Assembly (NCBI GenBank): GCA_951640165.1
Contig: OX621244.1
Location: forward strand, 13,410,001-13,474,000
Source of the DNA: Pseudoips prasinana
Taxonomy: Eukaryota; Arthropoda; Insecta; Lepidoptera; Nolidae
DNA length: 64,000 nt
Direction of reading: 5' to 3'
Position numbers and translations under genes: made by a program. This document shows positions 21,502 to 33,634 of the stretch, in pieces; position 1 is the first letter of the stretch; every line of letters starts with the position of its first letter. The notes beneath the pieces are model-generated. The model saw nothing but the letters and a program-made list of their open reading frames with translations, made no database searches and was not told the origin of the DNA.

Positions 21502-23852
21502 TCAAAATTTCAAGGTTGGTTAGTACTTACTGTGGCGCCCGGTAGGTCAGGGATTGGAAAGGAAACTGGTGTTTGTGAAGCAATATCTAATGTCAATTTC
21601 TGTACTAAGAATTTTGTATGTCTTTTTCATCAGCTATCCCTTTTCTTCTGTTTTGGTATCAACTAGAACATTCTAGCAATGTTACAAAAGCCACCAAAAA
21701 TCCTTAATAGTAGGTACTAGGGTTCACAGCCCGAACGAGACAGTACTAAGTCTGTGGTTGAAATTCGGCTATGCTCAACGAAGAAACGCCTTCAGTGCCT
21801 CTAGCACGAATTCCTGCAGTTTACTTACTCGATCACACGCACAGTTTCATCCCATACATTGATCACCAGAGTTTTAGTTCTTAATACTTTCGCGAGAGGC
21901 GCTGGTGCTCAATGTATGGGACGAAACTGTACCTACGTGTGATCGAGTAAGTAAACTCCAGGAACTCGTGCTAGAGGCTCAGCGCGGGACATATTATACT
22001 TAGTGCACAAGTGTGTGCGCAAACTCAAGTGAACCTTCTGTTCGGTCACTCTCATGATCCAATGGGACGCCTAGCTGACACAGTTTTAGTTCTTAATAGT
22101 TTCCGCGGGACGCGCTGGTGCTCAATGTATGGGACGAAACTGGACGTCTGATCGAGTAGGTAAACTGCAGGAACTTGTGGCACAGGTATAGGACCGACGG
22201 CCTTAGTGCTCTCAGAAGCACAGGGTGTAACACCGCTAAAATCCAGACTCCGTGCGGATACTGAGAGCTTTTTCTAGCAGAAATATGCCAATATCACTTT
22301 TTACGCCAATTCGACCATTTGAACTCAGGACCTCATTATCTGCGGTTGAATATGCCGCCGCTAGACCAACGCCGAAGTCAAACTGAACTACTTACATAAC
22401 AGAATCACGACGACCGACAATAATATTCTCGTTCACAATACATAAAAACCTGCTTATATATAGGTAGATAAATAACTGTGCCCCGCAGTTTTACCCGCGT
22501 TAAACTTTATAAATTATAGCCTACTAGCTGTGCCCCGCGGTTTTACCCGCGTTAAACTTTATAAATTATCACAGCTCCTCCCCCGTAAGTGATAGCGTGA
22601 TAATATGTAGCCTATATGTTGACCCGACCTCTTAGTAATATTCATGCAAAATGTGAAGTAAATCCATGTATTTAGTACTTTTTGAGTTTAGCCCGGACAT
22701 ACATACAGACAAACATTCTAAAAACTATATTTTTGGCTTCGATATCGATTGTAGATCACACCCCAAGTATCCTTTTAAAAAAATATTCAATGTACAGTTT
22801 TGACTTTCCTACGATTTTATTATTATTATGTATAGATGTGTTAATCCAGGGTGTCAGCTAACTCTATACCAAATTTTATTAAATTCGCTCCAGCCGTTTA
22901 ACCGTGAAGAAGTAACATACATACACACTCACCAACTTTCGCCTTTATAACATTAATGTGATGTGTTATTCGGATATATAACCTATATATTACTACTAAG
23001 TTTGATCAAAATTCGTTCGTTAGTTTTTGTGTGAAAGAATAACAAGCATCCATACGCACAAACTTTATTATAAAACAAATATTTTATAAAATTTATTTTA
23101 TAAAACAATATATCTCAAAATAGTCCACTTATAAGAATGTGCAAGCAGTATAATTTTATATGCTCCGAAACTAACATATTTCTTGACAGTACAAACACCT
23201 TTAAAAAAGCTTTGTTTAAAAAAGAAAATCTACATTTAAAACCTATCAACCCTTTATAAACTCAAACTATTAATTTTAGCATGCCAATTATTGTGTATTA
23301 CGTATAATTATTGTGTGTGTAAGTACTTTAATTTAAATTATTTCGAATATTAAAAATATATGTATATGAAACTATAAGTGCTGTGTACAGTTATAATTGG
23401 ACTACAGGTTCAAATTTTGCTTATAAAATAAAATATGTGTGAACTTCATAGAATCTGTAATCTATTTCTGTTCCAATAAAAATAAAATAAAATATTTATA
23501 ATATTAGTAGGATAGTAGGACGATAATGATATCCTAGGTTCAAATTTTAGATCCCGAATAGTGTTATAGAAAAACACCTAGTGGCAGCCTGCAGGTTAGA
23601 ACCGCGTCTCGGAGAACAGTAACAGTTTTACTATCAGTTCTGCGCTTGATCTGCCCCATTGAAGATGATGCTGTGAAACCTTCCTAGGATAATAATCAGC
23701 GACAAATTAAAAATATCTGCTCCGATTGTGTCAGATAGCCGTCCCATCGAATGATGATAGTGAGGGAATAGAAAGTGCCTCCCTATCAGGGCAGCCACTT
23801 GCACTATAATATGTTTGGCGTAGTTGGCTAGTCTCCGTTGAAATTTAGAGCT
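21502..23852. other. intergenic repeats downstream of the unknown gene
   Basis: It holds a fold-back element at 21797-21978 and a composite SINE-like repeat at 21977-22380 with an extra single arm of the fold-back family inserted (about 22083-22190). Helitron-like copies are at 22521-22836 and about 22838-23080 (minus strand), and a partial composite repeat at 23765-23850. 23081-23760 is AT-rich with nothing recognised. No coding exon. Confidence 0.6.
21797..21978. mobile_element. fold-back MITE (about 72-bp arms)
   Basis: GCCTCTAGCACGAATTCCTG from 21797 and its inverted copy ending CACGTGTGATCGAGTAAG...GTGCTAGAGGC at 21978 pair over about 70 bp with several mismatches. A lone right-type arm at 22110-22190 shows the family occurs again next door. 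Confidence 0.75.
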
Positions 23853-24139
23853 GGGGCACTACCGGCTAAGTCGCCGAACTTCGATTTCTTAATTGGCTTT
23901 CAAATAAATAAAGGTTAAAAATTATAAGTAATTTTTAACCTTTATTTATTTGAAAGCCAATCATTCCAACCAATCAATCGTTAAATCGGCTTCAACGTTG
24001 ACAATCGATTCCGGACCATTTATGACGTCACATGTGCTCCTGGAAGCCGATTTAACGTTTGATTAAGTCATTTTTAACCTTTAGTTGGTTGAACGACATT
24101 TAAGAAATGGAAGTTCGGCAACTTAGCCGGTAGAGCCCC
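23853..24139. mobile_element. MITE-B copy 1, with an internal inverted duplication
   Basis: Terminal inverted repeats GGGGCACTACCGGCTAAGTC... and their complement ending at 24139. Compared with copy 2 (49792-50034) it has gained an inverted copy of part of itself: 23892-23924 and 23929-23961 form a perfect 33-bp palindrome with a 4-nt loop. Confidence 0.8.
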
Positions 24140-24446
24140 TGTAGGGGAAGGTCAACCAGGAGCACTGTTACCTACCATTATTTATCCTGTACTAACACTA
24201 TAATAACGTAATTTATGCTTGTATTAATAATTATAATCAGTGTGAGTGTAATATGTTGGTGAGTGTATACATATACTACGCTTGTATGTGTAGGTATACA
24301 AATACACTTTAATTATAGTCTATTGCAAATAGCATTTTGCGGTGTGATATGTACCTTCCTATATTTATTTATTAGATAGTGCTGAATATTATAAAGTCTC
24401 ATAAAATTACCTCACAACAGACAAAATATTTAATTTAGACTACAAT

Positions 24447-24735
24447 TACCCACAGTTGACGGGCCTGTTGGCGTGGTTGGTAGAAACGCTGCCTTTCACG
24501 CCGGAGGTCGTGGGTTCGATTCCCACCCGGGAAAAATATTTGTGTGCATGAACATGTCTGTTTGTCCTGTGTCTGCTTGTAATTATCTATATAAGTATGT
24601 ATTTACAAAAGAAAAGTAGTATATGTAATATATCAGTTACCTATCTAGTCTCCATTGTACAAGCTTTTCTTAGTTTGGGATCAGATGGCCGTGTGTGAAT
24701 AATGTCCCAGGATATTATTATTATATTATTATACA
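24447..24735 (+). repeat. tRNA-derived SINE, best copy in the window
   Basis: The head has an A-box-like TGGCGTGGTTGGTAGAAACG and a B box GGTTCGATTCCCA (24513-24525). The body has ATTTGTGTGCATGAACATG and the tail TGTACAAGCTTTTCTTAGTT, ending in AT-rich repeats. Same family as 8631, 15160, 17951, 51672 and 58893. It is a Pol III-type retroposon, not a tRNA gene. Confidence 0.75.
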
Positions 24736-26405
24736 TAATATGATTAAAAACTGTAAGGTAGAAAAAAATTACGAGGATAATTTACTTCATAAGAGCTCAT
24801 TACAAGTACATTTAAAAGCCACAATTATGTAGAGTTATTTAATATTACACACACTTATTATTTACATAAAAACTAAGCAATCGAATTTGCCTTTTGTACC
24901 AGTGAAATTTTAGAATATGCATTTTTAGGTTATATGTAAAAAAGAAATACCTCTAGAAAAAGATACATATTTGTACCATTGTCTCAAATTTGTACTAAAA
25001 TTGGTCAGAACAAATAGCAGGTCAGTACTCTTGTGAAGAGATTAAGACAGTGATCTCAATTAACTCACAGCCTTTTAGTATGAGACTGTCCCGTAAAGGG
25101 GAGCTGAGAGGAGTAATGCAATATGCACTCAGTGTCACAGCATGAGAGTTCAATTTTCAATTTGCAGAAGTTTTCATCTTATTTTTTTCATTTTTTAACA
25201 GAAAGAAGTCGTGTTATTGTAGTGCCGCTGGAAAAGTAAAACACATGGTCAGTAAAAAAAATATATTAACTGAGTTAACATATACTTCAATATCACATTA
25301 ACCAACAAACATCTACAATAATAATTTATGTAAAATTAATATCTAATAAATAATGATTTCATGTTTAAATGTATTCTTTATACCATTATTATTCCTTGAA
25401 AATAAAAGCATAAGCTAGGAATGTTAGTTTGAAAGCATAACAGACTATGTAATACACCCGTAATAGTAGGCTTGTTATAATTAAGATTATTTGGGTAGAA
25501 AATAACTACCCAATTTGCAATGATTGTAGCTAAAACACAAGTGATGACGAGTCTATAGATGGGTGACTGTGAAAGTGGTTTAATTTCTGAGGGTCTCCAT
25601 GCTTTGGATGGCATGTCGATTTGTCAGACCAGGTTGTTGTTAAACATTAATGGTTAAGCAATGTCAGAGGCCTACTGACTGGCTTAAACAACTCCGACAC
25701 CAGGATAACCACTGCCCATACAATTAAGAAAAAAGAATAAAGACTTGTTTACATTGTATTCTTTGCATTTTATAGTCAATTTTATATTAGGTATGGGCAC
25801 AAATTACACTTTTGAGATATTGATTAAAACTTATTAATGTTACATGAAGACAAAATGCACATTTTATAACCAAGGCTCAGCATGTAGCAGTTATTTCATA
25901 TAAAAATTTAGATAACCAAACAGTCTGTGATAAATGATAAAAAAAAATTGATAAAATACATAAATTTTGAGAATATAGTGTACAATAAAGTGCGTTTCCA
26001 CACTTTGATTTTACTGAGATATTCCAAGTTCAAATCTTTTTGGATGATCTAAATTTATTATTCTCAGAGTTATATTTGTATATTTGAAATAAGTTATGTG
26101 GTTTCCTGTTATTGTACAGAAAATACAATATTAATAGCCAACCTATGGGTTTCACTAACAACTCAATGTTGTTATTGCTAGCATACTAACACTTCACATG
26201 ATGCAACTTGTTTGCAATTTACTTATCTGAATCAATATATTGCAAACAAAAAATGCACCTAGCATTTTCAAATAAAATATTTTATACCATATATGAGATC
26301 TAAATTAATAAAATATAAAAAATGCAAAAGCCTTTGATAACCACACAGCCCTTTAAAAATAGTTACATACTTATGGTAATAATAATTGTAAAGATCATTA
26401 AAAAG
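24736..26405. other. intergenic, AT-rich, 3' side of the 26406 gene
   Basis: No gene recognised. About 25540-25740 contains the repeat also seen at 1980-2140 (GTCTATAGATGGGTGACTG; CACTGCCCATACAATTAAG). Several minus-strand AATAAA-type signals (TTTATT on the plus strand, for example 26046-26052) could end the transcript of the gene at 26406-27311. Confidence 0.45.
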
Positions 26406-27311
26406 TCAATCAAATTGGCTATCATCATATTGATCATTGTTCCTCCTTGATCGGTCATAGTATGCAAGTGACCGTTTATTTGTTGGAACAGGAGCGCTTT
26501 GTCTGAACATCATCGCCAACAAAATGTAAAACCCACCCACAATTTTACTGAAGAAATCCAACAACCCGAGGAACATTGGTGTAGAATTCTTGATTAAAAT
26601 TGACAACTCTCTCAACAATGCTAATATAAAGTTACCAATGAAATTCACAAAAGAAGTGCTACCAGTAAATATGGCAATCACAAAAGCAAACAAGAATGTG
26701 ATAAATTCTCTAACATTGCTGATTGATAAGAAACTTTTTAATGTCCCCACAATATCAGTGTAAGTCTCATTGAGAGATGTCACACTACTTTCCATCTGGT
26801 TATCCATAGTGTCCTTGTTTTTCTTCATGAGTGCACCTGTGAGAACTGGTTCTATTTCTAAAAATGCATCCGTTATATGCCTCAAACATTTCAATGATAC
26901 TGTTATTTCAGATTCTCTGAATCTTAAGCTCTTAATTTGGAACCAGAATGGACCAAATGGTTGGTTGTCTATTTCTGTCCACAAACATACACCGGTCGTT
27001 TGGAAGCCGGGAGTCTCGGCATCAGTGATACCTATCCAGGGTATAGTGGGCCAGAGTGCTCGCAATTTATGCTGTGCTTCTAATAAGTCTCTTTTAAGTT
27101 CGACTTCTGCTGCACTAATCACCACTATATCACGATAGCCGATGAGTTTGTCTGCAAGTCTTCTTTCTACATAGCGACCCAAAAATATTCTACTCTTCAA
27201 TGATTCTTTAATATAGTTTTTCAATTTGAGCGCTTCGGGCTCGTCCTGGCTCCCATATTGCGATGATGCTGCTGATGAATTAAATGAAGGAGATTGTCGT
27301 ACAATACTCAT
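26406..27311 (-). CDS. intronless 301-residue membrane protein, family not recognised
   Basis: A single uninterrupted ORF on the minus strand, ATG at 27311-27309 and stop at 26406. Residues 1-28 are Ser/Gln-rich and probably disordered. About 29-165 is a soluble domain with RDIVVISAAEVELKRDLLEA and IPWIGITDAETPGFQTTGVC. About 202-240 and 245-270 are hydrophobic segments (EFITFLFAFVIAIFTG; VNFIGNFILALL; GLLDFFSKIVGGFYILLAMM). The tail is charged and Tyr/Asp/Asn-rich. It looks like a real, conserved-style host protein anchored by two or three C-terminal membrane segments. I do not recognise the family and assign no function. LINE A (forward) begins about 130 bp upstream of its start codon, right at the promoter. 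Confidence 0.75.
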   Translation of the reverse strand: MSIVRQSPSFNSSAASSQYGSQDEPEALKLKNYIKESLKSRIFLGRYVERRLADKLIGYRDIVVISAAEVELKRDLLEAQHKLRALWPTIPWIGITDAETPGFQTTGVCLWTEIDNQPFGPFWFQIKSLRFRESEITVSLKCLRHITDAFLEIEPVLTGALMKKNKDTMDNQMESSVTSLNETYTDIVGTLKSFLSISNVREFITFLFAFVIAIFTGSTSFVNFIGNFILALLRELSILIKNSTPMFLGLLDFFSKIVGGFYILLAMMFRQSAPVPTNKRSLAYYDRSRRNNDQYDDSQFD

Positions 27312-27444
27312 TGTAATTGTAAAATAAATTAAAAAAATATACGTACAAAGTCAAAACAACAAAAGACTCGCCCAAAGAGTAGGTATAATAATAAACTGTG
27401 AGTTTGCCGAACTTTGATTTGACAATGACAGATTGCGTTCCAGT
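27312..27444. promoter_or_regulatory. short spacer, presumed promoter of the 26406 gene
   Basis: Only about 130 bp separate the start codon at 27311 from the 5' end of LINE A. It has no clear TATA box and no repeats. The promoter and 5' UTR must lie here or now inside the LINE. Confidence 0.3.
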
Positions 27445-27632
27445 TTTTTTTTTCTCCGGTTAGTGTTTATGGTGAACACATGTGGTAGAATTTTTTAACT
27501 GTATTTGGCATTGAAATTAGGATTTTGGTTTTATTTTTGGTGCCTTATATATATTTGTGACTGTTTTGTGTGTGTTTATATTGGTGGTGGTAAGTTTTTG
27601 TGTTTTAAACACGTAATTTATGTCCGACGATC

Positions 27633-29067
27633 ATGGATGTGGATGATCCGCACGGTGGTCGCCCGCCAGAGCCCTTAACTTCACGCGATGGCCCTAATGT
27701 TGTTAAACCAGGTATATCCCAAGATGCATTTGCTTATACTCCCCACTTAACTGTTCCTTTGACAAATTTTGAGGTTATTGAGAATTCCCAGTGCAGTTCT
27801 AATAGGAGATAATAATGATAATAATAATAATATAATAATGATATATCTAAGAATTCATCATCAACTGATAGTGTACAACCAATCCCAGCGATTCCTAACC
27901 ATAGGGTTAGGAATCTCTATTGCCCGGGAGAAATATTCAAATAAAGATGCTGGCCCATTCTTAGTTCATGTCTCATATAAGTCAGATGACTTGGCAGCTG
28001 GTACCACAATCCACCCAATTAAATTTGGCCAACTTATTATGAAGTTGAATATTAGAAACGTACTGCAGGAAGGTATTAAAAAAGTAGGAAGAAATAGAAT
28101 AGCAGTGGAATTTAAAGCTCCTGAAGATGCCAATGCTTTCATAGGCAATGCTGCAGTGGTAGACAAAGGTTACTCTCTATCGATTCCCACCTATAACATC
28201 ACTCGAATGGGTGTTGTTAAGGGCGTTCCTATAGATTGGTCAGAGGCTGAGATTCTGGAACATCTTAAATCCCTTTCTGGTTGTGGAATGATTATTAAAG
28301 TGAGGCGTATTAATCGTAAAGATGTGTCAGATGGTACCCCTGTTTGGAAACCCACACCAACGGTTATTCTTACTTTTGATGGGCAAACCCTACCTAGTAG
28401 AGTCTATTGCTACTATAACTCCTTACCAGTGTCCTTATACCATTTTCCTACTATACAATGTTTTGGTTGCTGTAAATATGGCCACACTAAATCCAAGTGC
28501 CGATCGAAAGCCAAATGCTACCAATGTGGTGGTGAACACTTTGGGGATAGTTGTTCTGTCGATGAACCTACATGTTTTTATTGTGAGGGAGCTCATACTG
28601 CTATAAATAAAAGCTGTCCAGAGCATAAAAGACAAACTGAAATTAAAGTGACTATGGCAAGGTGTAGCATCTCTTACCTCGAAGCATCTAGGCGTCATCC
28701 TCCTGCATACAAATCGTATGCTGAGGTTACTTCTACGACCACTCCAACACCACATCTTCTTCCTCATAGTACTCCATATTCCAGATCACAACATAAAGCC
28801 AATGTTCCCACTTCTACTTCCTACATTAAAAAGAAAGTTGTAATGATGCCCAAAAAGCGACCTCGTTTGGACCCTGGCTATGATGCCAAGGCTCACCAAG
28901 ATTTGATTCATGATTATTCCTACGTTCCTTCCTCAAATGGGTGCGCTCTTTCCAATTCTCAGACTCCTCCTGAGGGGGATGCCTCAACGGAGTTAGAATC
29001 ATTAGTCATGCATCATCATCTTTCTTATTGCACCATCAACTATCAGACCACGTTGCCAAAACCTTAA
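27633..29067 (+). pseudogene. LINE A ORF1 (gag-like, CCHC zinc knuckles), frameshifted
   Basis: ATG at 27633 (MDVDDPHGGRPPEPLTSRDG...) reads to a stop near 27810. The main frame then continues to 29067 with GPFLVHVSYKSDD, an RRM-like region (GVVKGVPIDWSEAEILEHLK) and three zinc knuckles (IQCFGCCKYGHTKSKC, AKCYQCGGEHFGDSC, PTCFYCEGAHTAINKSC). This is the usual ORF1 of insect I/jockey-type LINEs, an RNA-binding chaperone. The reverse copy at 44299-45460 is its homologue. Confidence 0.8.
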
Positions 29068-32000
29068 TTAACGCAGTCCAATCCCAGCAAAATGGATCTT
29101 CGGTTCCTCCAGTGGAACGCCAGAAGCGTTTATCCCAAAAAAAATGAAGTTATCCATTTAATAAACAAATTCCATCCTATAATTTTTGCCATCTCTGAGA
29201 CATGGCTAGTTCCACATCTTCAGTTCAATTTCCCAGGATATTGCACATTCCGTGATGACCGTATTGATGGTTATGGCGGTGCTTCTATTCTGGTAAACAA
29301 GGACCTTCCTTATTCCCCTCTTTCCCTTCCTATCCATGGCAATGAAATTAATGCCATTGGAGTGAGAGTCCTGGGTATTAATTTTGTTTCTATTTACATG
29401 CCTTCACCAAACCCACTTTGCTTTCAATACATTAAAAAGGTGTGTAATTCTTATACTCCCATAATTCTTATGGGAGATTTTAACTGTCATAATAAGCTAT
29501 GGGGATCTATTCAAAATGATAATGCTGGCATTGAAATGGTTGAGTTGTTGGATGAAGTAGAACTCTGTGCTGAATGATGGGTCTCCCACCAGACTTCCTC
29601 GATTGGGACAGAGCAAAAGTTGTGTTGACCTTACCTTATGTTCTCCTACCCTGACATCCCAGTTGGAGTGGGAGTGTTTAAACCTGACATATGGTAGTGA
29701 CCACTACCCTGTATGTTCCACTCTAATTAATGGGTCTTTACCTCATAGAGATAAGACTCCTCTGTTAAAATATAGGCTTGAGGAAGCTCAATGGGAAGTC
29801 TATCAGTCTACTTTGGATGATAAAATTCAGGCTTTCCCTGACAGTTGTTTAGATGACCTAGATTTGTGTTGGACTCTCTTATCTGAAGCTATATCAGAGA
29901 CTGCAGATATTAGTATTCCTCAAAAAATGCTGCTACTGGTAAAATATCTTCTCCTCCCTGGTGGGATAGACAATGTACAGCATTTATTAGATCTAGAAAT
30001 GAAGCTGAGTTAAGGTACATTGGCCATATGTCGCCTGAGAATCTCACCCGGTACAACCAGATTACAGCTAGATCGCGGAGGCTTTTCAAAAAAAAGAAAT
30101 ATAATGGTTGGAAAAAGTTCTGCTCTTCCCTCTCCCCTTCATCCCCATCATCCCTAGTTTGGAAACAATTCAAAAAAATTAGAAATGGTAGATCTAATCA
30201 AAATTCGTCTCCTATTCCTAGAAATATAGCTATATCTTTTCTTAATAAATTAGCCCCTTCCTTTGTACCTCAAGCTGGTGACTGTCAGTCCCCTCCCTGT
30301 ATTCCTGGGAATGCCTCTAACCAATTAGATGATCCTTTTTCCTTAACTGAATTGGATTCAGTACTAGGACAGCTCCTGGAATAGATGGGTTCCCTTATTC
30401 TTTTTTTAAAATGACAGGTGAGATTAGTCGCCAGTTTCTTTTAAAAGTAATCAATTCTTCTTTCTACCAGAGCAGCATTCCATCTCAGTGGAAAACACAA
30501 TTGATTATTCCAATTTTAAAGCCAGGTAAATCTCCAAACTGTGCTGACAACTACCGTCCAATTGCTTTGTCCCCAGTCTTTGCTAAAATTGTTGAGCATT
30601 TAATTAAAAATAGATTGGAATGGTACTTGGAAAGTAGGGGTCTATTGGCGGATTCACAGTTTGGATTCCGGAAAGGGTTTAGCACTATGGATAGCATTGG
30701 TATCTTTATGGCAGATACTCGCATTGCTTTTAGCAGCAGTGAATCAGTCTTGGCAGTATTTTTAGATATTTCGTCTGCATATGACAGTGTTATCCTATCC
30801 ATACTCAGAAGTAAACTACGTGAGCTGAATATTCCGATAAGGATGCTCAACTTTATATGCAACTTACTATCTGGCCGCTTAGTCAATCTGCGTCTCCCAG
30901 GGGAAAAATTTGAGCCCAGAACTGTTTGGCGGGGTCTCCCGCAAGGCTCAGTCTTGAGTCCCCTGCCTTATAGTGTTTATACCTCAGACCTGCACAAGTC
31001 CCTCAACAGTAACTGTTCAATTTTGCAGTATGCAGATGATTTGTGTCTATATGTAACTAACTCATCTATTGCCATAGCTACGGAATCCATGCAAGTTTCC
31101 CTCAATTCTCTTAATTCCTGGCTTTTCAGACATGGCCTAGAATTGTCGGCAACTAAGAGCTCTGCTGTTGTCTTCTCCAGAAAAAGGATAATCCCTAGTG
31201 TACACCTTGAGATTGAAGGATCCCCCATTAAGGTCGAGGATAAAGCAAAATTTCTTGGGGTTATTCTAGATTCCAAATTATATGGTGCCCAGCATTTTAA
31301 TCACATTTCTTCAAAATGCGAAAAAACGGTCAATATGCTAAGGGCCCTTGCAGGTGTTTGGTGGGGTGCCCATCCATTTACTCTAAAACTAATATACAAC
31401 GCAACTATAAGGAGTTTACTGGATTACGGTACTTTTTTCCTTGAACCATGTAGCAAAGTTGCTTTGGCAAAACTAGATGCCATCCAGTATAAGTCCCTAC
31501 GTATTGCATTAGGCTGCATGAGGTCTACCCCTACAAACGCCCTGCAAGTGGAAGCCTGTGATCCTCCTCTTTTACTGCGTCGACAGTATCTAGCTGATAG
31601 ATTCGTTTTTAAGTCATACTTTTTGAAAAATCATAAACTACTCACTAAACTAGCCCAATTGGATCATTTATGCAGAGGAAATGAATATTGGCAGCATAAA
31701 GATCCGCCCTTGATTCTTAACTCATTTAGAAAAATCCGAAGGATTGAAGAAAATACTCCTATTCTCCAATATAATCTCTTTCCTTTGTACAGCTGTTCAT
31801 ATGAAATAATTAATTTTTGCCCAAATTATATACCCCACATTGGCTTGAGTAAAGATACAATCCACGCTAATTCTGTTTTCTCTTCAATAATTTATGATAA
31901 ATGGAAAGATTACCATAAGTTTTTCACTGACGCTTCTAAATTATCCCAGGATGGTAAAACTGGTATTTCTGTTTTTTACATGAACTCCAACATTACTCTC

Positions 32001-32353
32001 CAATTCCAATGTCCGCCAGAGGCGTCTGTTTTCACCGGAGAATGCATTGGTATCCTTGAAGCATGTCAGTTTATTCTATCTCATAATGTGATTACCAAGG
32101 CAATCATTTTTTCAGATTCAAAAAGTGCCTTACAGGCAATAGTTAAAAATCCTTTCAAGGACAATCTACGTAGCCCTATTGTTTCTGAAATTAGAAAGTG
32201 TCTGTATTTTTCTTTCCTAAAAAGATTGAGGTGTTACTGGTATGGATTCCATCACATGTTGGTATTAGCGGTAATGAATGTGCTGATACTGCAGCTAAAG
32301 CAGCCGTGTCCAGTGATATTGCTGATAGGAAATATTTTTCTGTTCAAATATTA

Positions 32354-33634
32354 GTCTTTACCTATGAAATTGCCGTTCTGCAGTACTGGCCATTTCAAAT
32401 CAAAATAATTTTTGTTTGGCTAAGAATTCTAATTTCAAATTAATTTTATTTTAAAAACATGGATTCTTTTTTCCAAAAGTAGTCATTTCTTTATTGATTA
32501 GTGTTACATTTTCATCGCATTTCAATCTTTTTCGTCATCATGGATACGTTAAAAATTCGAGTAATTATGGAATATGAGTACCGTCGTGGCAGCAACGCGG
32601 CACAAGCGGCACGCAACATCAACGACGTTTACGGAGCTAACACTACAAACCAACGCACCACCTGTTATTGGTTTGCTCGCTTCCGTTCTGGAAATTTCGA
32701 CCTGAAAAATGAACCTCGCGGTCGTCCGAAGACTTTGGTCGACAATGACGAATTAAAGGCGGTTGTGGAAGCTGATGATACACAATCTACGGCTGAATTA
32801 GCAGCAGCTTTCGACGTTAGCGTCAAAACAATATTGGTCCATTTGCGTCAAATTGGCAAGGTAAAAAAGCTTGACAAATGGGTGCCCCACGAACTCAATG
32901 ATCGCCAGCGCGAAGTACGCGTCGAGACGTGCCTTGCACTGCTCAACAGACACACAAATGAAGGAATTTTGAACCGCATTGTTACCTGCGATGAAAAATG
33001 GATTCTGTTTGATAACCGCAAGCGCTCAGCAAGTTGGTTGGATCCTGGTTCAGCACCTAAACAATGCCCTAAACGAAAACTTACCCCTAGAAAAGTGATG
33101 GTCACTGTTTGGTCGTCTAGCGCCGGTGTGATTCATCACAGCTTCTTACCAAACGGGGTGAGCATTACTGCAGATGTGTACTGTGAAGAACTGAGCACAA
33201 TGATGGAGAAGCTGGCGCATCTCCAACCAGCATTGGTCAATCGCTCGTCTCCGCTGCTCCTGCACGACAACGCGCGACCTCATACTGCACAGCAGACGGT
33301 CTCCAAGTTGCAAGAACTGGGGTTGGAAGCTCTCCGTCATCCGCCCTACTCACCAGACCTTGCGCCTACAGACTACTACTTTTTCCAGAATTTGGATAAC
33401 TACTTGGCGGGAAAAAAATTCAATACCCGAGAGGCAGTACAAAATGCCTTTGAAGAATTTGTTGCCTCCCGTCCAGCTGATTTCTTTAAGAAGGGCATCA
33501 ATAAACTGCCACTGCGATGGCAAAGATGCATTGATTGCATGGGTGATTACTTCGATTAATACAAATAAAAAAATTCATGAAAAAAATTCGTTTAAATTTT
33601 TTCATACAAAACGGCAATTTCATAGGTAAAGACC
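32354..33634 (+). mobile_element. mariner transposon, 1281 bp, apparently complete
   Basis: Terminal inverted repeats GTCTTTACCTATGAAATTGC at the left, and the complement GGTCTTTACCTATGAAATTG at the right, flanked by TA (32352-32353 and 33635-33636). It interrupts LINE A ORF2 just after its RNase H domain. Size, TA target and ends fit mariner. The left end lacks one G compared with the right. Confidence 0.9.
32540..33559 (+). CDS. mariner transposase, intact 339-residue ORF
   Basis: ATG at 32540 (MDTLKIRVIMEYEYRRGSNA) is preferred over the upstream in-frame GTG at 32501, which only lengthens the ORF. The N-terminus has two helix-turn-helix segments and the WVPHEL linker motif. The catalytic DD34D residues are all visible: VTCDEKWILFDN, LLHDNARPHTAQ and HPPYSPDLAPTDYYFF. 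It resembles the cecropia subfamily (relatives include Hsmar1/SETMAR) in CDEKWIL-DN-R-SA-WLD and the C-terminal YFD. No stop or frameshift, so it could encode active enzyme, which cuts and pastes the element at TA sites in the nucleus. Confidence 0.92.
   Translation: MDTLKIRVIMEYEYRRGSNAAQAARNINDVYGANTTNQRTTCYWFARFRSGNFDLKNEPRGRPKTLVDNDELKAVVEADDTQSTAELAAAFDVSVKTILVHLRQIGKVKKLDKWVPHELNDRQREVRVETCLALLNRHTNEGILNRIVTCDEKWILFDNRKRSASWLDPGSAPKQCPKRKLTPRKVMVTVWSSSAGVIHHSFLPNGVSITADVYCEELSTMMEKLAHLQPALVNRSSPLLLHDNARPHTAQQTVSKLQELGLEALRHPPYSPDLAPTDYYFFQNLDNYLAGKKFNTREAVQNAFEEFVASRPADFFKKGINKLPLRWQRCIDCMGDYFD

Noticed and set aside
24447..24535. Functional tRNA gene
   Set aside because: Box A and B are present but the cloverleaf ends do not pair and the sequence continues into a SINE body shared by several other copies.
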